Shown: positions 46,100 through 59,234 of the stretch, piece after piece | Layout of the letters: every line of letters starts with the position of its first letter | Position numbering within the stretch: the first letter of the stretch is position 1 | Assembly (NCBI GenBank): GCA_030704615.1 | Contig: CM060731.1 | Location: forward strand, 67,314,756-67,374,755 | Direction of reading: 5' to 3' | Source: Takakia lepidozioides | Taxonomy: Eukaryota; Streptophyta; Takakiopsida; Takakiales; Takakiaceae | Length of the DNA: 60,000 bases | The notes under the pieces: model-generated | What the model was told of the DNA's origin: nothing | Database searches by the model: none | Seen by the model: only the letters and a program-made list of their open reading frames with translations | Made by a program: the position numbers and the translations under genes

Positions 46100-47500
46100 G
46101 ATGTTGATGGATTAGTTGGCCGTCCCTGGCGGGCTAAAGAGGGCTTTATTTAGTGAGAGAAACATTATGAATGATGCACTCAAAGCACATCACCAAGTAC
46201 TTCTGTGATCGTGGATCGTGTCCTACATCTCCAAGCTCCTCCTCTTTCATGGAGGTTTCTTTCCCAGACCTTTCATCATTTATCAGCTCTACTTATTTGC
46301 GCAGGTACTACAGGTTACAGCTCGACCACATACGAGGTATGTAGTTTTGGTTTTTTTTGTCTTTTCTGTTTAATCAACGTAACTGTTTCTTGCAAATTTC
46401 AACAACCAAGATGATGCTGTTTGGTTATCAACTGCCCAATTCAGGGCCCGCCCCTGGAGCAATTTGGCTTCGAAATCATGTAGGAAAGGCTGATAAACTT
46501 GCATAGAAGCCAGCAGCTAAGACATGGGTTGTCCTCATAGGACTTTCTGAATGATGTTATGAATCACTCTGCATATCTCGTCATCAAGTCCCTTTCTACT
46601 GAACACTTTGACGGTTTTCGGTACTTCCTTGCTCACCATATCACACACATGTCACTGAATCCATCACTGCCACCCAGAAAAAATAAACCTGGAGTGTGCG
46701 CTTCCCCTCCCTCTTTGAAATTCTAACATGAAATCCAGAAGGAACCTTTCTTTCTTTGACAGAGGGAAAGGGGGAAACACCCTAGATCAACCTTGGGGTG
46801 TTTGATCCTGGGGTACTTCTCCCCCTTTTAGCACCAGGAAAAAATGCCATTAAAAACGATCATAAACACAAGGACTTGCAAATTGTGCCTCTCATGACTT
46901 GTCACAAGTAAGAATTTCCATGTGCAAGCAGGGAAGTGCATGCATTAATTTCTTCCACAATGATACAAGGATGTGAGCTCTCTCTTTATCTCTACACACA
47001 CATCAGCTGCAAACTCACACAAACAAATTTATAAAGAGGATTGAATTGAATCCCTGAGAGGCAAAATAGTTTACATCCTTCCCACTTGTAGCCAGATTAA
47101 GGACAATGTCTTAAGGAGGAGAGATTCTGAACACCGCCACAAAAGCCTCCAACATCCCTTGCCGACACACCTCTCCTTGGTGGTAAAGGGTACACAATAG
47201 AGTTTGTCTTCCCTCACTTTCTCTCTATAATGATTGACAAAACAGCTTGAGGTTATAACACAACACAGCAGGCATACTAATGTTGCCAAAGTGCAGTACA
47301 AATCCTCGTGGAAAGCAGTTCAAAGCCTCCAACACCCCTATGTGATATACCTCTCTAGTGAAGGTACCGTTGCTGTGTAAGACCGATGAAGAAGACAGCT
47401 ACAACAAACCGAACCTGATTCTTATTTCTTGGGGGATACAAACATGGATGGATGGCTGATGAGGGTAGACAAGGACAGACCATAAGCAACTGATGCCTGG
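46100..47500. other. Intergenic stretch downstream of the TMK-type kinase
   Basis: No supported coding sequence. It presumably holds the 3' UTR and terminator region of the kinase gene, but no clear poly(A) signal was pinned down. Confidence 0.4.
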
Positions 47501-47531
47501 AATAATGCTAACTAATGGAGGTTGGGACAGT

Positions 47532-50500
47532 TTAGCGGCCATCAGAGGAAGTGAAGGATTCCGCAAAGCCAGAAGGCCGAGTGGGAAGACTTGCCTTGGT
47601 GTCATCCAGGCCCCCAGACATAGAAGAATCCTCAAAGGCCTGCCATTGCTTCAGCGCCTGTGGGAGAGTGAGCTCCAAATCTACTCCCCCACTGCCCTCT
47701 CCGTCGAAGTCCACAGGTTTCCACATCTCAACAAGGGGTGCCAGGACATTGACGGCATGGCCCATATCTGGACGCTGATAAGGCTCCCGAGCGGTGCAGT
47801 GACCGGCCAGCTCAGCCACCGTGCAAATGCTGCGGAACGATTCATCAGTGACCTTTATTGCTGGATCAATAGCTGCAATGAAGCTCTCCTTGTTGGAGTT
47901 CATTCGCCTGAACCAGGTCACAAGATGCATGTTCTCTTCTGCTTGAGTTTCATCCAATGCCCGGCGTCCTGTCATCAGCTCCATCAACACGACACCAAAG
48001 CTGAACACGTCTGCTTTTGTAGTTACACGCCCGGTGACTGTCAAAAGGGAAAACACGGAAACATGTGTAGAGTAAGAACAGCAACCATGATTGTGCATGC
48101 CAACAGCATACATAATCTAGCACACTGCTTGCCACCAAGTCACCCTGCAAACTATGTATGGAGATATACATAGCCACCAAAGTAAAGGCCCATGCAGAGG
48201 TGGACTCACCACTACAGACACTAACACTCCGAAAGAACAATGTGTGATGAAACATATACGAAATATCTTTGACTCGAATACTTACCAGCATATTCTGGAG
48301 CCAAATATCCAAATGTGCCTGCCAACCTAGTCTCCACAGAGAACTTGCCATCAGGTGCCAGCTTCACGAGCCCAAAGTCTGACACCTTTGCTCGGAAGTC
48401 GTCACTCAACAAGATGTTGGAAGGCTTCAGATCTCGATGGATGAAGCTCTTGTGTGCAAGACTATGGAGATACTCCATTCCACGTGCCACATCAAGTGCA
48501 ATAGATAACCTTGTTGTCCAACCAAGTGGCTTGATACTTAGGGTCTTGTACTCGAACAAGTGCTGGCTGAGAGTACCCTGGGGCATGTACTCATAAACAA
48601 GAAGTCGTTCATTTCCATCAGCACAGTAGCCTAGGAGGCCAACCAGATGTCTGTGCCGCACTTTAGTCAACACTGCGATCTCGGCTTGGAATTCACTCAA
48701 GCCTTTGCTACTAACAACAGCCGCCTCCATCCTCTTAACAGCGATCGTAGTGCCATCTTCGAGCTCACCTTTATAGACAACCCCAAAGCCCCCTCGTCCC
48801 AACACATTCTCGTTGGAGAAATTGTTGGTCACACTTCGCAACACCTGGATGGAAATGAGAAGATTGCCAGCTTCCACCACCTAGATCATCGATACAATGC
48901 ACAATCAGGCCATCTATGAAAAACATTAGGGACAAAGTTGGCCAAGGCCATATGCTCCCTACATTACTTTGACAGTGGAGATTCACAATCAGTCAGTAGG
49001 AAAGCAAGGAGGGAAAACATCAATAACAGGCATGCTCCCCTCTAATGCTCTGCAAATGTTGTCGATGGAAGGGCCTACCCATACCTGAACTTCACCCGAC
49101 CCACTGCTGTGTCTGCTTTGCTCCTCGCTCATACTATTCCCATTTTGATTTACAATAATCTTCACAACCTCTGGCTCGGAACCAGAGTCCCGTGGATGCA
49201 CAAGAACTGTATTTGGGTTCTGCAATCGCAAGAGCCTCCCTCGTTTCTTCTTCAACACACAGAACACCACAATCGCAGCAAGAAGGGCTACTCCCACTGC
49301 TCCCAGTACCGCTCCCACAACAGGAGCAGCACCGACGGAGGACGTTTTTGGATGGGATAGAGCTGTCCCATTGGCCGGACTTCCAGCACTAGTGGGGCTA
49401 CCACTACCACTTCCAGCATTGCTTGGGCTCCCAGCACTCCCTGGACTGCCAACACTTCCAGGGCTGCCTGAGCTGCCAGGAGTACTTGAAGGCGCAGATC
49501 CAACAGGAGAGCCTGGGGTGGTTGGGGTAGGTGTAGGTGAACCTCCTGTTGAAGGAGCCGGAACAGGGGCCAACGTACCCAAGAAACTATTCCCCGTGGA
49601 CACAAGCACTCCGGCTGGAAACAGTGGGATCGGCCCCGTGAGGTTATTGTTGCTTACATCCAGTTGCGTCAACTGCTTCAGAGTCGTCAGCGAGTTGGGG
49701 AGCACTCCCGTTAGGTTGTTGTCCTTCAAATTCACACCTTTCAGTGCTGTCAAGTTCCCCAGAGATGGAGATATGGTTCCAATCAAAGAGCTTGAAGGGA
49801 GAGAGATTGAAGTGATTGCACCTGTGGTATCGCAAGAGACGCCAGTCCACCCCGGAGAGGCAGTGCAAGGATCGGACCCAATCCACGATGACGCAACAGT
49901 CTCGGGATAGCCAGCAGCCTCGAGAAAATCCAGCAAGTAATTGACATTACTAGAACACGCTGCGCCTGGATTACCACAGAATGTATTCTGATCGAATGTT
50001 GCAGCACCTTTTGCAAATTGCGGTATCTCACCATCAAAATGATTGTTTTGCAAAGACACGTCCGTCAGTGGCAAATGCGCAAGACCAGATGGGAGACGAC
50101 CTACCATCTGGTTGTCATTGAGACGCAGGCTTTGAAGACCCACTGAAGAGGCAAGCCCTGGAGGTATGGGACCTGTAAACGAGTTCACCTGCAGCCATAG
50201 TTGTTGTAAAGAATGCATCCCTCCCACTGGAGATATAGGACCGCTCAGCCCAATATTATTGAGCTGCAACACTTCCAGATTTGAGCTACTAAATGAGGAT
50301 GGAATGCCACCGGTGAAATGGTTGTAGGCTGCAAGAAAAACTTTCAAAGTTGGCATGTTTCCCAAGAATGCGGGTATCGGTCCAGCTAAATTTGCCGTTG
50401 TGACAGACAGATTCTGCAGCTGGGTCGATAGAGCGAGGTCAGAAGGTATGGTCCAGCCGGATGTCCCGTTGAGATCAGGATTGTACCCGAGATAAAGGTG

Positions 50501-50935
50501 TTGGAGGCTTGTCAATCCCTTGAAAAAATCTGATGGGATTGATGTGAATTGATTGTCGTCCAGGTAGGCATACACAAGAGAGCTCAGGCCGGCAAGAGTT
50601 GGCATCGCGCCTGTGAAATTGTTGAAGTTCAACTCCAACTTTGTCAGAGATGTCAGCTGGTTAAGGTCTGGTGTGATGGTCCCGCCCAAATTGGCAGCTC
50701 GGAGCCGTACTCCTACCACATTGCCATTGTTGCCATCACACTGAATCTGAGTCCAGGCGCATGGGTTGTTCCCTGTCCATCCCAGACTAGCACCGTTTGT
50801 AAATCCTTTCTGCAGGTTCTGCAACACTCGAAGATCTGTAGCTTGATCGGCTCCAACTGCTGTAGCCCACAGAACAATCAACACCAACCCGAGTCCCAGA
50901 GCCAGCCTGGTCGTACCACAGCTCCTCTTCATCAT
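47532..50935 (-). CDS. TMK-type leucine-rich repeat receptor-like kinase
   Basis: Three exons: 50935-49085, 48880-48286 and 48037-47532, all with GT-AG introns and matching phases, giving about 984 codons. ATG 50933-50935 is followed by a signal peptide ([19 protein letters not shown]). The ectodomain has two LRR blocks separated by a Cys-containing spacer ([20 protein letters not shown]), the hallmark of TMK kinases. Then comes a Gly/Ser/Pro-rich hinge, one membrane helix ([20 protein letters not shown]) and a complete kinase: [51 protein letters not shown]. It ends [12 protein letters not shown]. TMKs act at the plasma membrane in auxin and growth signalling. All catalytic residues (Lys, HRD, DFG) are present. 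The exon 1/exon 2 junction falls at GEVQ/VVEAG. Confidence 0.95.
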
Positions 50936-53900
50936 CCTCCCCTCTTTGCTTCCAGAATCTGCTTCACTCAACCTCACACACACTCTCCAACTCTAATTCC
51001 GCTTTACCAACTACCTCTATTCTAACATTCCACGCGTGAGATGTATTATCCCAACAAATTTCCTCTCCTTCCATTCAACCCCGAGGCCTCCCGGCCTCCA
51101 TCACCGAAAGGAACACCAGCAAACATTACCTCCCTCCTCTCCACCTTTTACCTATGGAAACACCTCACCGTCACAGGATCCTTCAGCCCCGTCTAAGGGC
51201 TGGCCAGCGAGCGAGAATGCGAGCTTGTAACATCCGGAAAAAATAAATCCAGCACTACAATTCCAACGAACTCCACAAAATCCAACTCTGCAGCCTTCAA
51301 AACTCCAACCATCGCCTGCAATCTGCACTAACCAATCCTGGTGGGACCAAACAAGATCCCAGGCAACTAAGTACACATCCTATCACACCAAGGCCACACT
51401 CTACCGAGTCCCCGGAGATTCACAGACCATCACCACAGTATCCCACCTCTGGGAGCCCGGAGGCCACCAAACAAGCGCCTTGCTGAGCGCATTGAAGAAG
51501 AATCCATCCTCTCTCCCTCCCTCTCCCCCCCTCTCCCTCCCTCTCTCTCTCGGAAGAAGGGGGCAACGCGGGAGACGAGACAGACAGACAGACACAAACA
51601 GACAGGCCCGGCCAGACCGCGGGCGGGCGCCACCACCCGTGCCACCTGCCCAGCCGGTCTCCGCACGCTGGCAAAGATTCCACCAATCGCCGCATTTCGC
51701 CATCGCCTACCCGACGCCTACCTCACTTTTTCCTCGCCGTCCCTAACAGATTTTCTAGCTCTAATTTATTCACATAAAAACATAAATTACGACACGTGCT
51801 CTCCCTCCACAAACGCAAACGAGAAGAAAATATTTAAATACGTGAGAAACAAGAAAATGAAATAGGATAAATAGATACAGCGGAGTAGGGCGTGCCAGGG
51901 CAGCACATGGCCGCCACCTGCGTGCGGCGGCGATAGTGCAGGACCAGCTATCGCCAGCTGTTGAGCTGCCGTGGCTAGTCCAGACCGCGCCAGGCGAAAC
52001 TGTGGCTAAACTGGCGGAGACGGGCTACCGGTTAAATCTGGCGGCCATTGAATGCAGTCGCTGCGACCCCACCACGACGCGGCGCGCTTTTGTCCCGGTT
52101 CACACGTGCGACCTCACTCCCAAGTACATTCATCCGTCCATGCACCGACTCCGTCTTACCCTACCCACCCTCAGTTATCCTATCCTAACCGACTTTGTTG
52201 GATGCAGTTTATTCGTAATAATACAAGAATAACTGTTTAAAAAATAATAATATATGAGTTTAAGTTTTTCCCTCCCAACAGTGAGAATCATGGTCGGACT
52301 CTTCCCAAAAAACATAAAAAGTAAAACTTTGAATTTATTCAGAAAATATATATATATTTTAAAATATTATCGCTAGGATAAATGAGAGGAAAAACTCCTA
52401 AATTAGCCTTTTTCAGGTCCCACTAGTGACCGAACTGAAGTCAAAGCGGGCAGCTTGCCCGGAAAATATGACAACCCTACCCATGGCTCAGTAATCAATA
52501 CACCTCACCAACCTAGGACCAAAACTTAGGTAGTCCAATATATATATATATATATAGTTATATTATTACAGCTGTGCACATTAGTGAATCGTTTTAAAAT
52601 TTGAATATACATTTTTTTATTTAATTGTTTTTATTAAAAATAAATATTAGCGAGGGGCCTATTTATTTAGCAAAGCCTGCATAGTCGTTGCATATACAAT
52701 GGTCCGTGGGTTGGCGCCAGCTCATACTCTTCGTATATTAGACCGCCAGCCAGCACGATGATTATTCCATACGGTTTCACGGATAGAGCCGGTGTATCAT
52801 CCTTTTTGGACGATTATCATCCATAGTCTCTGACATCGGGGCACATATCACATGTCACCCGCCCAGATTTTCGGCGGCCCCTCGCCAGAGCCGCCAAGTC
52901 TGACAGGTGTCGGTCGTTGGTGCTTGGGTAACGGTGGCAGGTCTAGTTAATGCGCAGGAGGCCAAGGATGGACGACGTCCATCCGCCCCTCTGGAAGCGG
53001 ATGACAAGCCTGTAGGAAGAGACAAAGTGTAATGGATGATCATCCAGCCGCGTTCAAACGTGCGCTGTGTTTACGCCCGCCACCTCCCCCCCATTTTTTT
53101 TTTTCCTTAAGATTTTAGAACACGTACTAATTTCCTAATATTAGATTCCTGAAATTCGGGTCATATATATATATTTTTCATTCTTTGTTGTTTCCGTCCC
53201 AACTGTCAAGTTTGCCAGATGGACCACACCTGTCACCGTCTCAGGTAAGTATCTTGCCGGGAAATAACCCATTTAAACAAATGTGGAAAATCACATTTGA
53301 ATTCTATAGATAAGGGGAAAAAATAAAAATCCCTGAGAACCCTGAAGCATACACACTGCAAGCGGCGAGGCAATAAAATGAAAAGAATACATAATAATAA
53401 TACAATAATATAATTAATAAATCTACGAAATCTGGAGAAATAGATTGAATATCACATTATACAGATGCCATATATATTTCTTATATTCTATTTTTCTGCT
53501 TGCTGTTTCCGACCCAACTGTCAAGTTCGAGGTGACCTGTTGGACAACACCTGTCACGTTTCAGGTAAATATCTGCCGGAAAAAGCGAATACCTTCCCAA
53601 TCTTTATTTTATTTTATTTTTATTTTAAAAGAGAACAGGGGACAGAGGCCCTGAGAACCCCAATCTCCAAACCATAAGAATAAAACCCCAGGATAAATAA
53701 AATAATAAAACAACTGGAAAAAAAGCATTAAAAAAAAGTCTCCAAAAACAAAAAGAGAAAAAAGAAGAAGAAGAATATCACATTATGCAGAATTGCAACC
53801 GAACATGCGGGACTCATTGTGGGTTGCATTCAATGAGGTGAGAAAAATAGGGTTTGTGGTAAAGAGAGGGCAATGAATAAACTTGAAGGCAATCACTGTT

Positions 53901-54300
53901 GAAGTTAGATGCAGTGAGTCGATAGCATGTAATGAATCTGGGCATGTACTGCTGTAACTCAAAGCACTACACGGTATTGCCATTGATGCAGCAAGGGCAC
54001 TAATGATAGAATACCCACCTCAATTCCCCCCCTCCCCGCTTGTGACCACAATAACTGTACAGTCAATTCCTCTAGAATCATATCATGTCTAGAAAGGTGA
54101 TTGCTAGATCTCATGGAGTCCTTGATCAGGCTGGGCCCCGGGGTTGTTCAGTGAACAAGAAGGCAAGGCTAGTCTTGATTAGGGAATGTGGTAGACATGG
54201 CTGTGTGTGCACAGTTAAAGTTTGTGGATGTGTATGTACAGAGGTTTCAGGATAATAACAGCATACTTACTCATAAGCAAGTCCACTAATAAGCAAGTCC
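50936..54300. other. Upstream region of the kinase gene and AT-rich intergenic DNA
   Basis: 51510-51555 is a CT-rich tract, probably in the kinase leader or promoter. 52240-53480 is AT-rich with short TA runs. Two ~85-bp diverged copies at about 53188-53272 and 53503-53588 share CCCAACTGTCAAGTT and CACCTGTCAC, ending in TTTCAGGTAA-like sequence. No coding sequence is supported. Confidence 0.6.
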
Positions 54301-54332
54301 GTGAGAGTATGATGGCCCTGCTCATATATATA

Positions 54333-57300
54333 TCACGGGGGAGTTATTGCCCGGGTTGCTGATTTGTAGGAGGTGAGGATTGCGCTGGAGCAGTCGTGTC
54401 TTGATAACAGCAGCTTTTGAAGCCTGAAACTGGAGGGGATTATCATCATGGAACTTGGAAGTAATGGAGGTGTGAAGAATCCCTGCCTCATCGGACTCGC
54501 AGGTGCAGGTAGTTTCCCATTCTGGGTTTGCAAGTCAGCTACAAGGGTGGTTGGAACGAGAGAGGTGGTGGTGGTGGCGAGCGGATCTTTCTAGCAAGGC
54601 AATGCTTCTAAAAGTGGTTGCGTTAGTCATGTATTGTGAAGTACTTAACTACCCAGTGATTTAACTTGTGCTAACGTTGGAAAGCTCTAGCAGCTTACCT
54701 GTATGAAGCACTCCGTTTTCCCCCGGTACAGTATTGTTTGGGGTTTGATCTGTTCGCCGTGGTTCTGCTGCACGTAGTTTTCCTTCATCGCAGGGGCTGC
54801 CGTGGATGTGATTAACTTCATCACCTGTGAGCAATGATCTGGAGGCCTCTTCCAGCTGTGGTTACATGTATTAGCCAGTGCCATCGTCTAGCCGTGGTCA
54901 ATGGGATCATCCAGAAGTGGGGCTTCTCAAGTTCTCACTTGACACAGGGAGAGCAAGTGAATTAGGATAGTGTGCAGGTTCATGATACATTTTCAAAGTC
55001 CTGCCAGATCTCTCTTGCGCACCGACATAATTTGAGCCTTGGGAGCTAAACATATGTTGTCCATTTTTCCGCCTGAGCCAGAGTGCTTGTATAGAGCTCC
55101 GTACACCATGACAAAGAGCTGATAAAGGTCTGGTCAAGAGCCATTGATGATAAAAACAAATATCAAAGGAGCCTCCTTGTCATATGGCGAACGAGCCCCA
55201 TACCTCAACCTTCCATAGCCTTTGCAAAGGCAACGTGAAAATATGAGCTTCTTTGTCTTCCATTACGGTGCGGAAGGCAGCCACACTTCTATATCTCCAC
55301 ATATTTGTGTAACGTAATTACTCACATGACTTCAAGGCAAAGGTACGGTGGTGCTCGACGATGTTGTGGTCCTTGTATAGCACGAGAAATCTTCTGGATG
55401 GAGCTCCCCGATCTCCGACCCAGCTTGTGGCACAGAACTACAGCTTTTTCACCCTGAGCAGCCCGTGTGTTGTCAAGGGGCCATTGGGCACCACCACGCT
55501 TACCTATCTAGCAAGCGGATGTTTGGAGATCCTTGATATTCATGCAGACAGGAAAATGAGTCCAGTTTTTGCATAACATGATGAGCCCCTTGGGGGCCAG
55601 CTCATAAACCACACGCTGCTACAAAGCATCAACCTTGCTCGCTTCTTTGCTCCCCTACATGCTCATGACAATACTAAGAAATGCACATGGTACAAAATTG
55701 GCTGCAATTTCCTGATATCTTGCAGGGTAATGACTTATGCAGTGACACAACACTCATGCTTAGATAACCCAAAATGCAAGCCGGTAGTGCAGGTCCTGAA
55801 AAACAAAAGCTCCTGGATATGGTGGAATTGGATGATCATCTCTGCATTTCAACAAGAGTCAGTTGGTGCAATGTGATCCTTGCCAGATGCATGATGCAGA
55901 ACAAGCATAGTTGTTGCCTTTGTGTGAGAGAAACATTGATCATTTGTAAGTTCATTGTTCAAGCTGAAGTCTCCTCTACTTAGACTTGGCAAACTCAGAA
56001 CCTCTTTGTACCAATACAACCTGGACCCTTTCTGTCCTGTGCAAATCATTGGGCAGGAAGCACTCAATGCTCTAAGAGCGATGGAGCAAGTGTCTGGAAA
56101 ACCTGCCTTCTTGTGAGCTGAATCACCTCTGCTCTCATCCTATTGTATATTTGCATTTGTCAGCAAAACTGTTGAACTACTTTTTGAAGGCCAAATATGT
56201 GGTAGTAGCCTCATCACTGGCGCATACCTGTGATAATGTTTCTAGATCACTTGGATACAGGTCCTCATATCTCAGTCAGTCTACATGTGCACCAAATCAA
56301 CTTAAAAAAGCATTACATAAGGAATTTGATACACAGAATTATGTCTACATGCATAGATAGCCTTCAGCTCCTCTTTCAAGAGACTGCTGCTGCCATGGTT
56401 TTCTTGAGAGAGGGAGAGAGAAGACTCCTGCCGAAGCTGCCGAAAATAAGAGCTGCTTCCCCTGCCAGCAGTGTACTGCTTCCCTGTTGGGGGTGGGCTC
56501 GGTTCTCTTAACAAAACTTCATTAGGAGCTAAACCTTTGCAAGATTGAGGAGCCTTGCACACTACTGGCAAGGTTTGTGCTGCCATCGTGGTTGCGGGGG
56601 GTAAGGGCAGGCCATATACGCCCATGAGATGATTAGCATTGTCTTCTGTGCTTGAGCTTCTCATGACAAACTTGTCCTGTGATGCCTAAATAGTATTTCA
56701 AATGCTGATGAGCTCCAAAGAAACCCAAGGCCTCGAAGTGGCTTGTTCCATTATGTGGATTGGAGAGGCACCAGGATGTCATTTCCTCTCCTACAGGGTT
56801 ACAGGAACCCACCATGCAGAAGCTGCTTTGGTTGTTGTGCAGGCATGTGGCCCCAAACTATGAACAAGATCTACCAACTGGATTTCTCTCGACTGTCATC
56901 CGCCAGATTTTTAAACAATTGGGCCATAAGTTGTAAGTTTCCTAGGGGGAAGGCAAACATATCGAAGAGATGATGTTTGTAAGATTGTTTCTGAAGTTCG
57001 AACTAGAGTAAAATTAGTCTACCCTGCACCCTCTTGATGCATCTCCAGATTACCCTTGATGAAGAGAAAATAATCTCTTCTCCAACCTCATGATCTCTAC
57101 ACTCCAAGGTCTGACGGCCTTCAGATTCTGGTTCCCCACACAAGGAGAGAAACATGTTTGATTAGACTACACATCCATGGAAACGCACCGGATATTCAAG
57201 CTCCCGGCTTCCAACTCCATGTACGTTGATCACGTTGGACTCGTCATCCCCAGTATGGCAGGACGAAGCATCAGTCTCTCGTGGACTTCTCAACTGGCCA

Positions 57301-57680
57301 GCTCTTCTGCAGCACCTGTCCCATTTGTAGCGGGCCCACGAAGAATAAATAGTTCGGCCCGCTGCCCGGGATGTGCATGGATGAATACATCCAAACAATC
57401 GACCCTGCCCTCCAACAATCACTGCAGGACACGGGAAAGACTGTCGTGTACCGATCGATGCTTGTGTGCAGCGTGCTCAATGCGCCGAGAGATGTTTTAG
57501 CAGCGGGAGGGATGGTGATGGAGGAGCTCCACAGCACGCAGAATGGTGTATGTAACAACACCTGCATCTGGGATATGTTTCTATTTTGAAGGGGCATGGC
57601 CAGCTGAAAGCTCCGGTAGACTGCAAGCAGGTCTACTTTCTCGCCATCAAGAGATGAGGTTGAGTTCGGTCCTTCCAAGA
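54333..57680 (-). other. Possible unidentified multi-exon gene
   Basis: Several minus-strand stretches have coding-like composition with plausible splice edges. About 56310-56645 is Ser/Pro-rich (RQLRQESSLSLSQENHGSSS). 54907-55100 contains NGQHMFSSQGSNYVGAQERS. About 54700-54855 follows a CCACAG acceptor and ends at a GTAAGC donor after CATACAG. 54340-54520 includes FHDDNPLQFQASKAA in one frame. The Ser-rich composition would suit a transcription regulator. Phases were not resolved and no domain is recognised, so this is tentative. Confidence 0.25.
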
Positions 57681-57699
57681 TCGTTGAAGCTGGATATGA

Positions 57700-59230
57700 G
57701 GTAGATGTCCGCTGGGGGATTGCCTTGTCAATATCTATTCTGAGTGCGGGAACAAAACACTCCCGCAGTTACAATGTTGACAGGGAATCCCAACTCCCAA
57801 CTCCCGAGTCTTCGATCACATGCCCAATTACATGTGGTTGCATGGACTGCGAATTTTGCAGGATGTGATCTGCAAGGGCATGGCGAAAAGGCATTTGAAC
57901 GAGAAGTCTCAACGCATTCTTGATAACCTAGAGCAGTTGGGTCGCTGCCCTCATCATCACAGCTGGATTTACGTCAGATGCCGGTGTGGGAGATATCATT
58001 GCCAGCATACGCGGAGGTGTCGTGGATGCGGGTCGTATGTCTATGAAGTCCACTAGGCCGCTTTTCGTTTGATCACTTTGATGGAGCACCTGGCATCCAT
58101 CTCTGCAAGCGGGTCCTGGGCCAGATGGTCAGTGAGAGATACCCGTCTCCTGTATGCGGGGATGTTGTGTAGTGTTCGATCAAATGCCTAATGGCATGTG
58201 GTCTCGTCACAGAATTTCCTCGGTTTGCAAAGGTGAAGATGATGGCCAAAGCAACAAGGTGTGACCCCAATGAGGATCAACTTTCATGATCATACGTAAT
58301 ATATGCCTCAAGGCAGTAGCACTGAAAGAGGGTCAGTGTGTGCCAATAGCATTCAACTTAGATGTCCGTTTGCATGTCGGGAGCTTTGTCCGGATGTATG
58401 CCAGGAGCCGAGATGTGATTCATGTTACATGTCCAGGAGACTACATCTCGTTCAGGCATTTTGATCGGAAACTCTGCAAGCAGGTCTCATGCCCAGATTG
58501 AAAGGTACACAGCAGTGAGAAGTGAATCCTTCTCATACATGCCAGTGTGGTGTTCGATCAAATGCTGAACGGCATGTTGTCTCATGGACTATGATTATTA
58601 CAGAATTTTCTGACAAGAAGCGTGAATCCAAAGTTGATTACTTTCCTGAGCGTTCCCAAAGCATCTGTCAGCCTCTGTAGCCTTGGAAGAGGGAAACTGG
58701 GCTAGTGCCGATCTTAGTAGCAGGAGGAAGAGGGATATTATTGTCAGCATCTGTGCCAGGTGTGGAGGTGTGACTGGGTCATGTCTATCTACCAGAGTGC
58801 AGGTTATATTCAGGCATCCTCATGGGACACTTTGGATTGGTTTCAGAAGCGTGAGAATCTGGTGAGTAACACCATGTGGTTACTGAAGTGTGTAACAAGA
58901 TGGGGGCTCATGGACTGATTGTTGCAAAGTCTGTCCAAAGGAAAGGCACCTCGATTCCATTTGCAGATCCATAATGCCAAACCTGTTTGTTTATGTGAGA
59001 TCCTCATTACATGTCTTAGAGATGTTGGGCTGGAAGAAGGCAGGTAGGCTAGTGGTTGGAGAATTTTTGCCTGATGGTCCATGTGTGGGACTGTGGTGGA
59101 TGGGGCTCATGAGCTATGTCATATGGTGGTCTAATCTTTGTGTGGGGAATGGCCTTCCCAGTTTGTTTTTAAACTTCAGGACTGTTGTAAGTGTGATCCA
59201 TATTGTTGCGAGGGTGCACACTTATACTTT
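57700..59230. other. Unassigned stretch
   Basis: No frame with recognisable content. Some GTGTTCGATCAAATGC-like words recur (for example near 58163 and 58550), suggesting old repeat debris. Confidence 0.4.
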
Positions 59231-59234
59231 AGTC

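Noticed and set aside
57371-57589. A plus-strand frame (DEYIQTIDPALQQSL) with protein-like composition.
   Set aside because: It has no start or splice context and no recognised domain, and the opposite strand is also open, so neither can be preferred.
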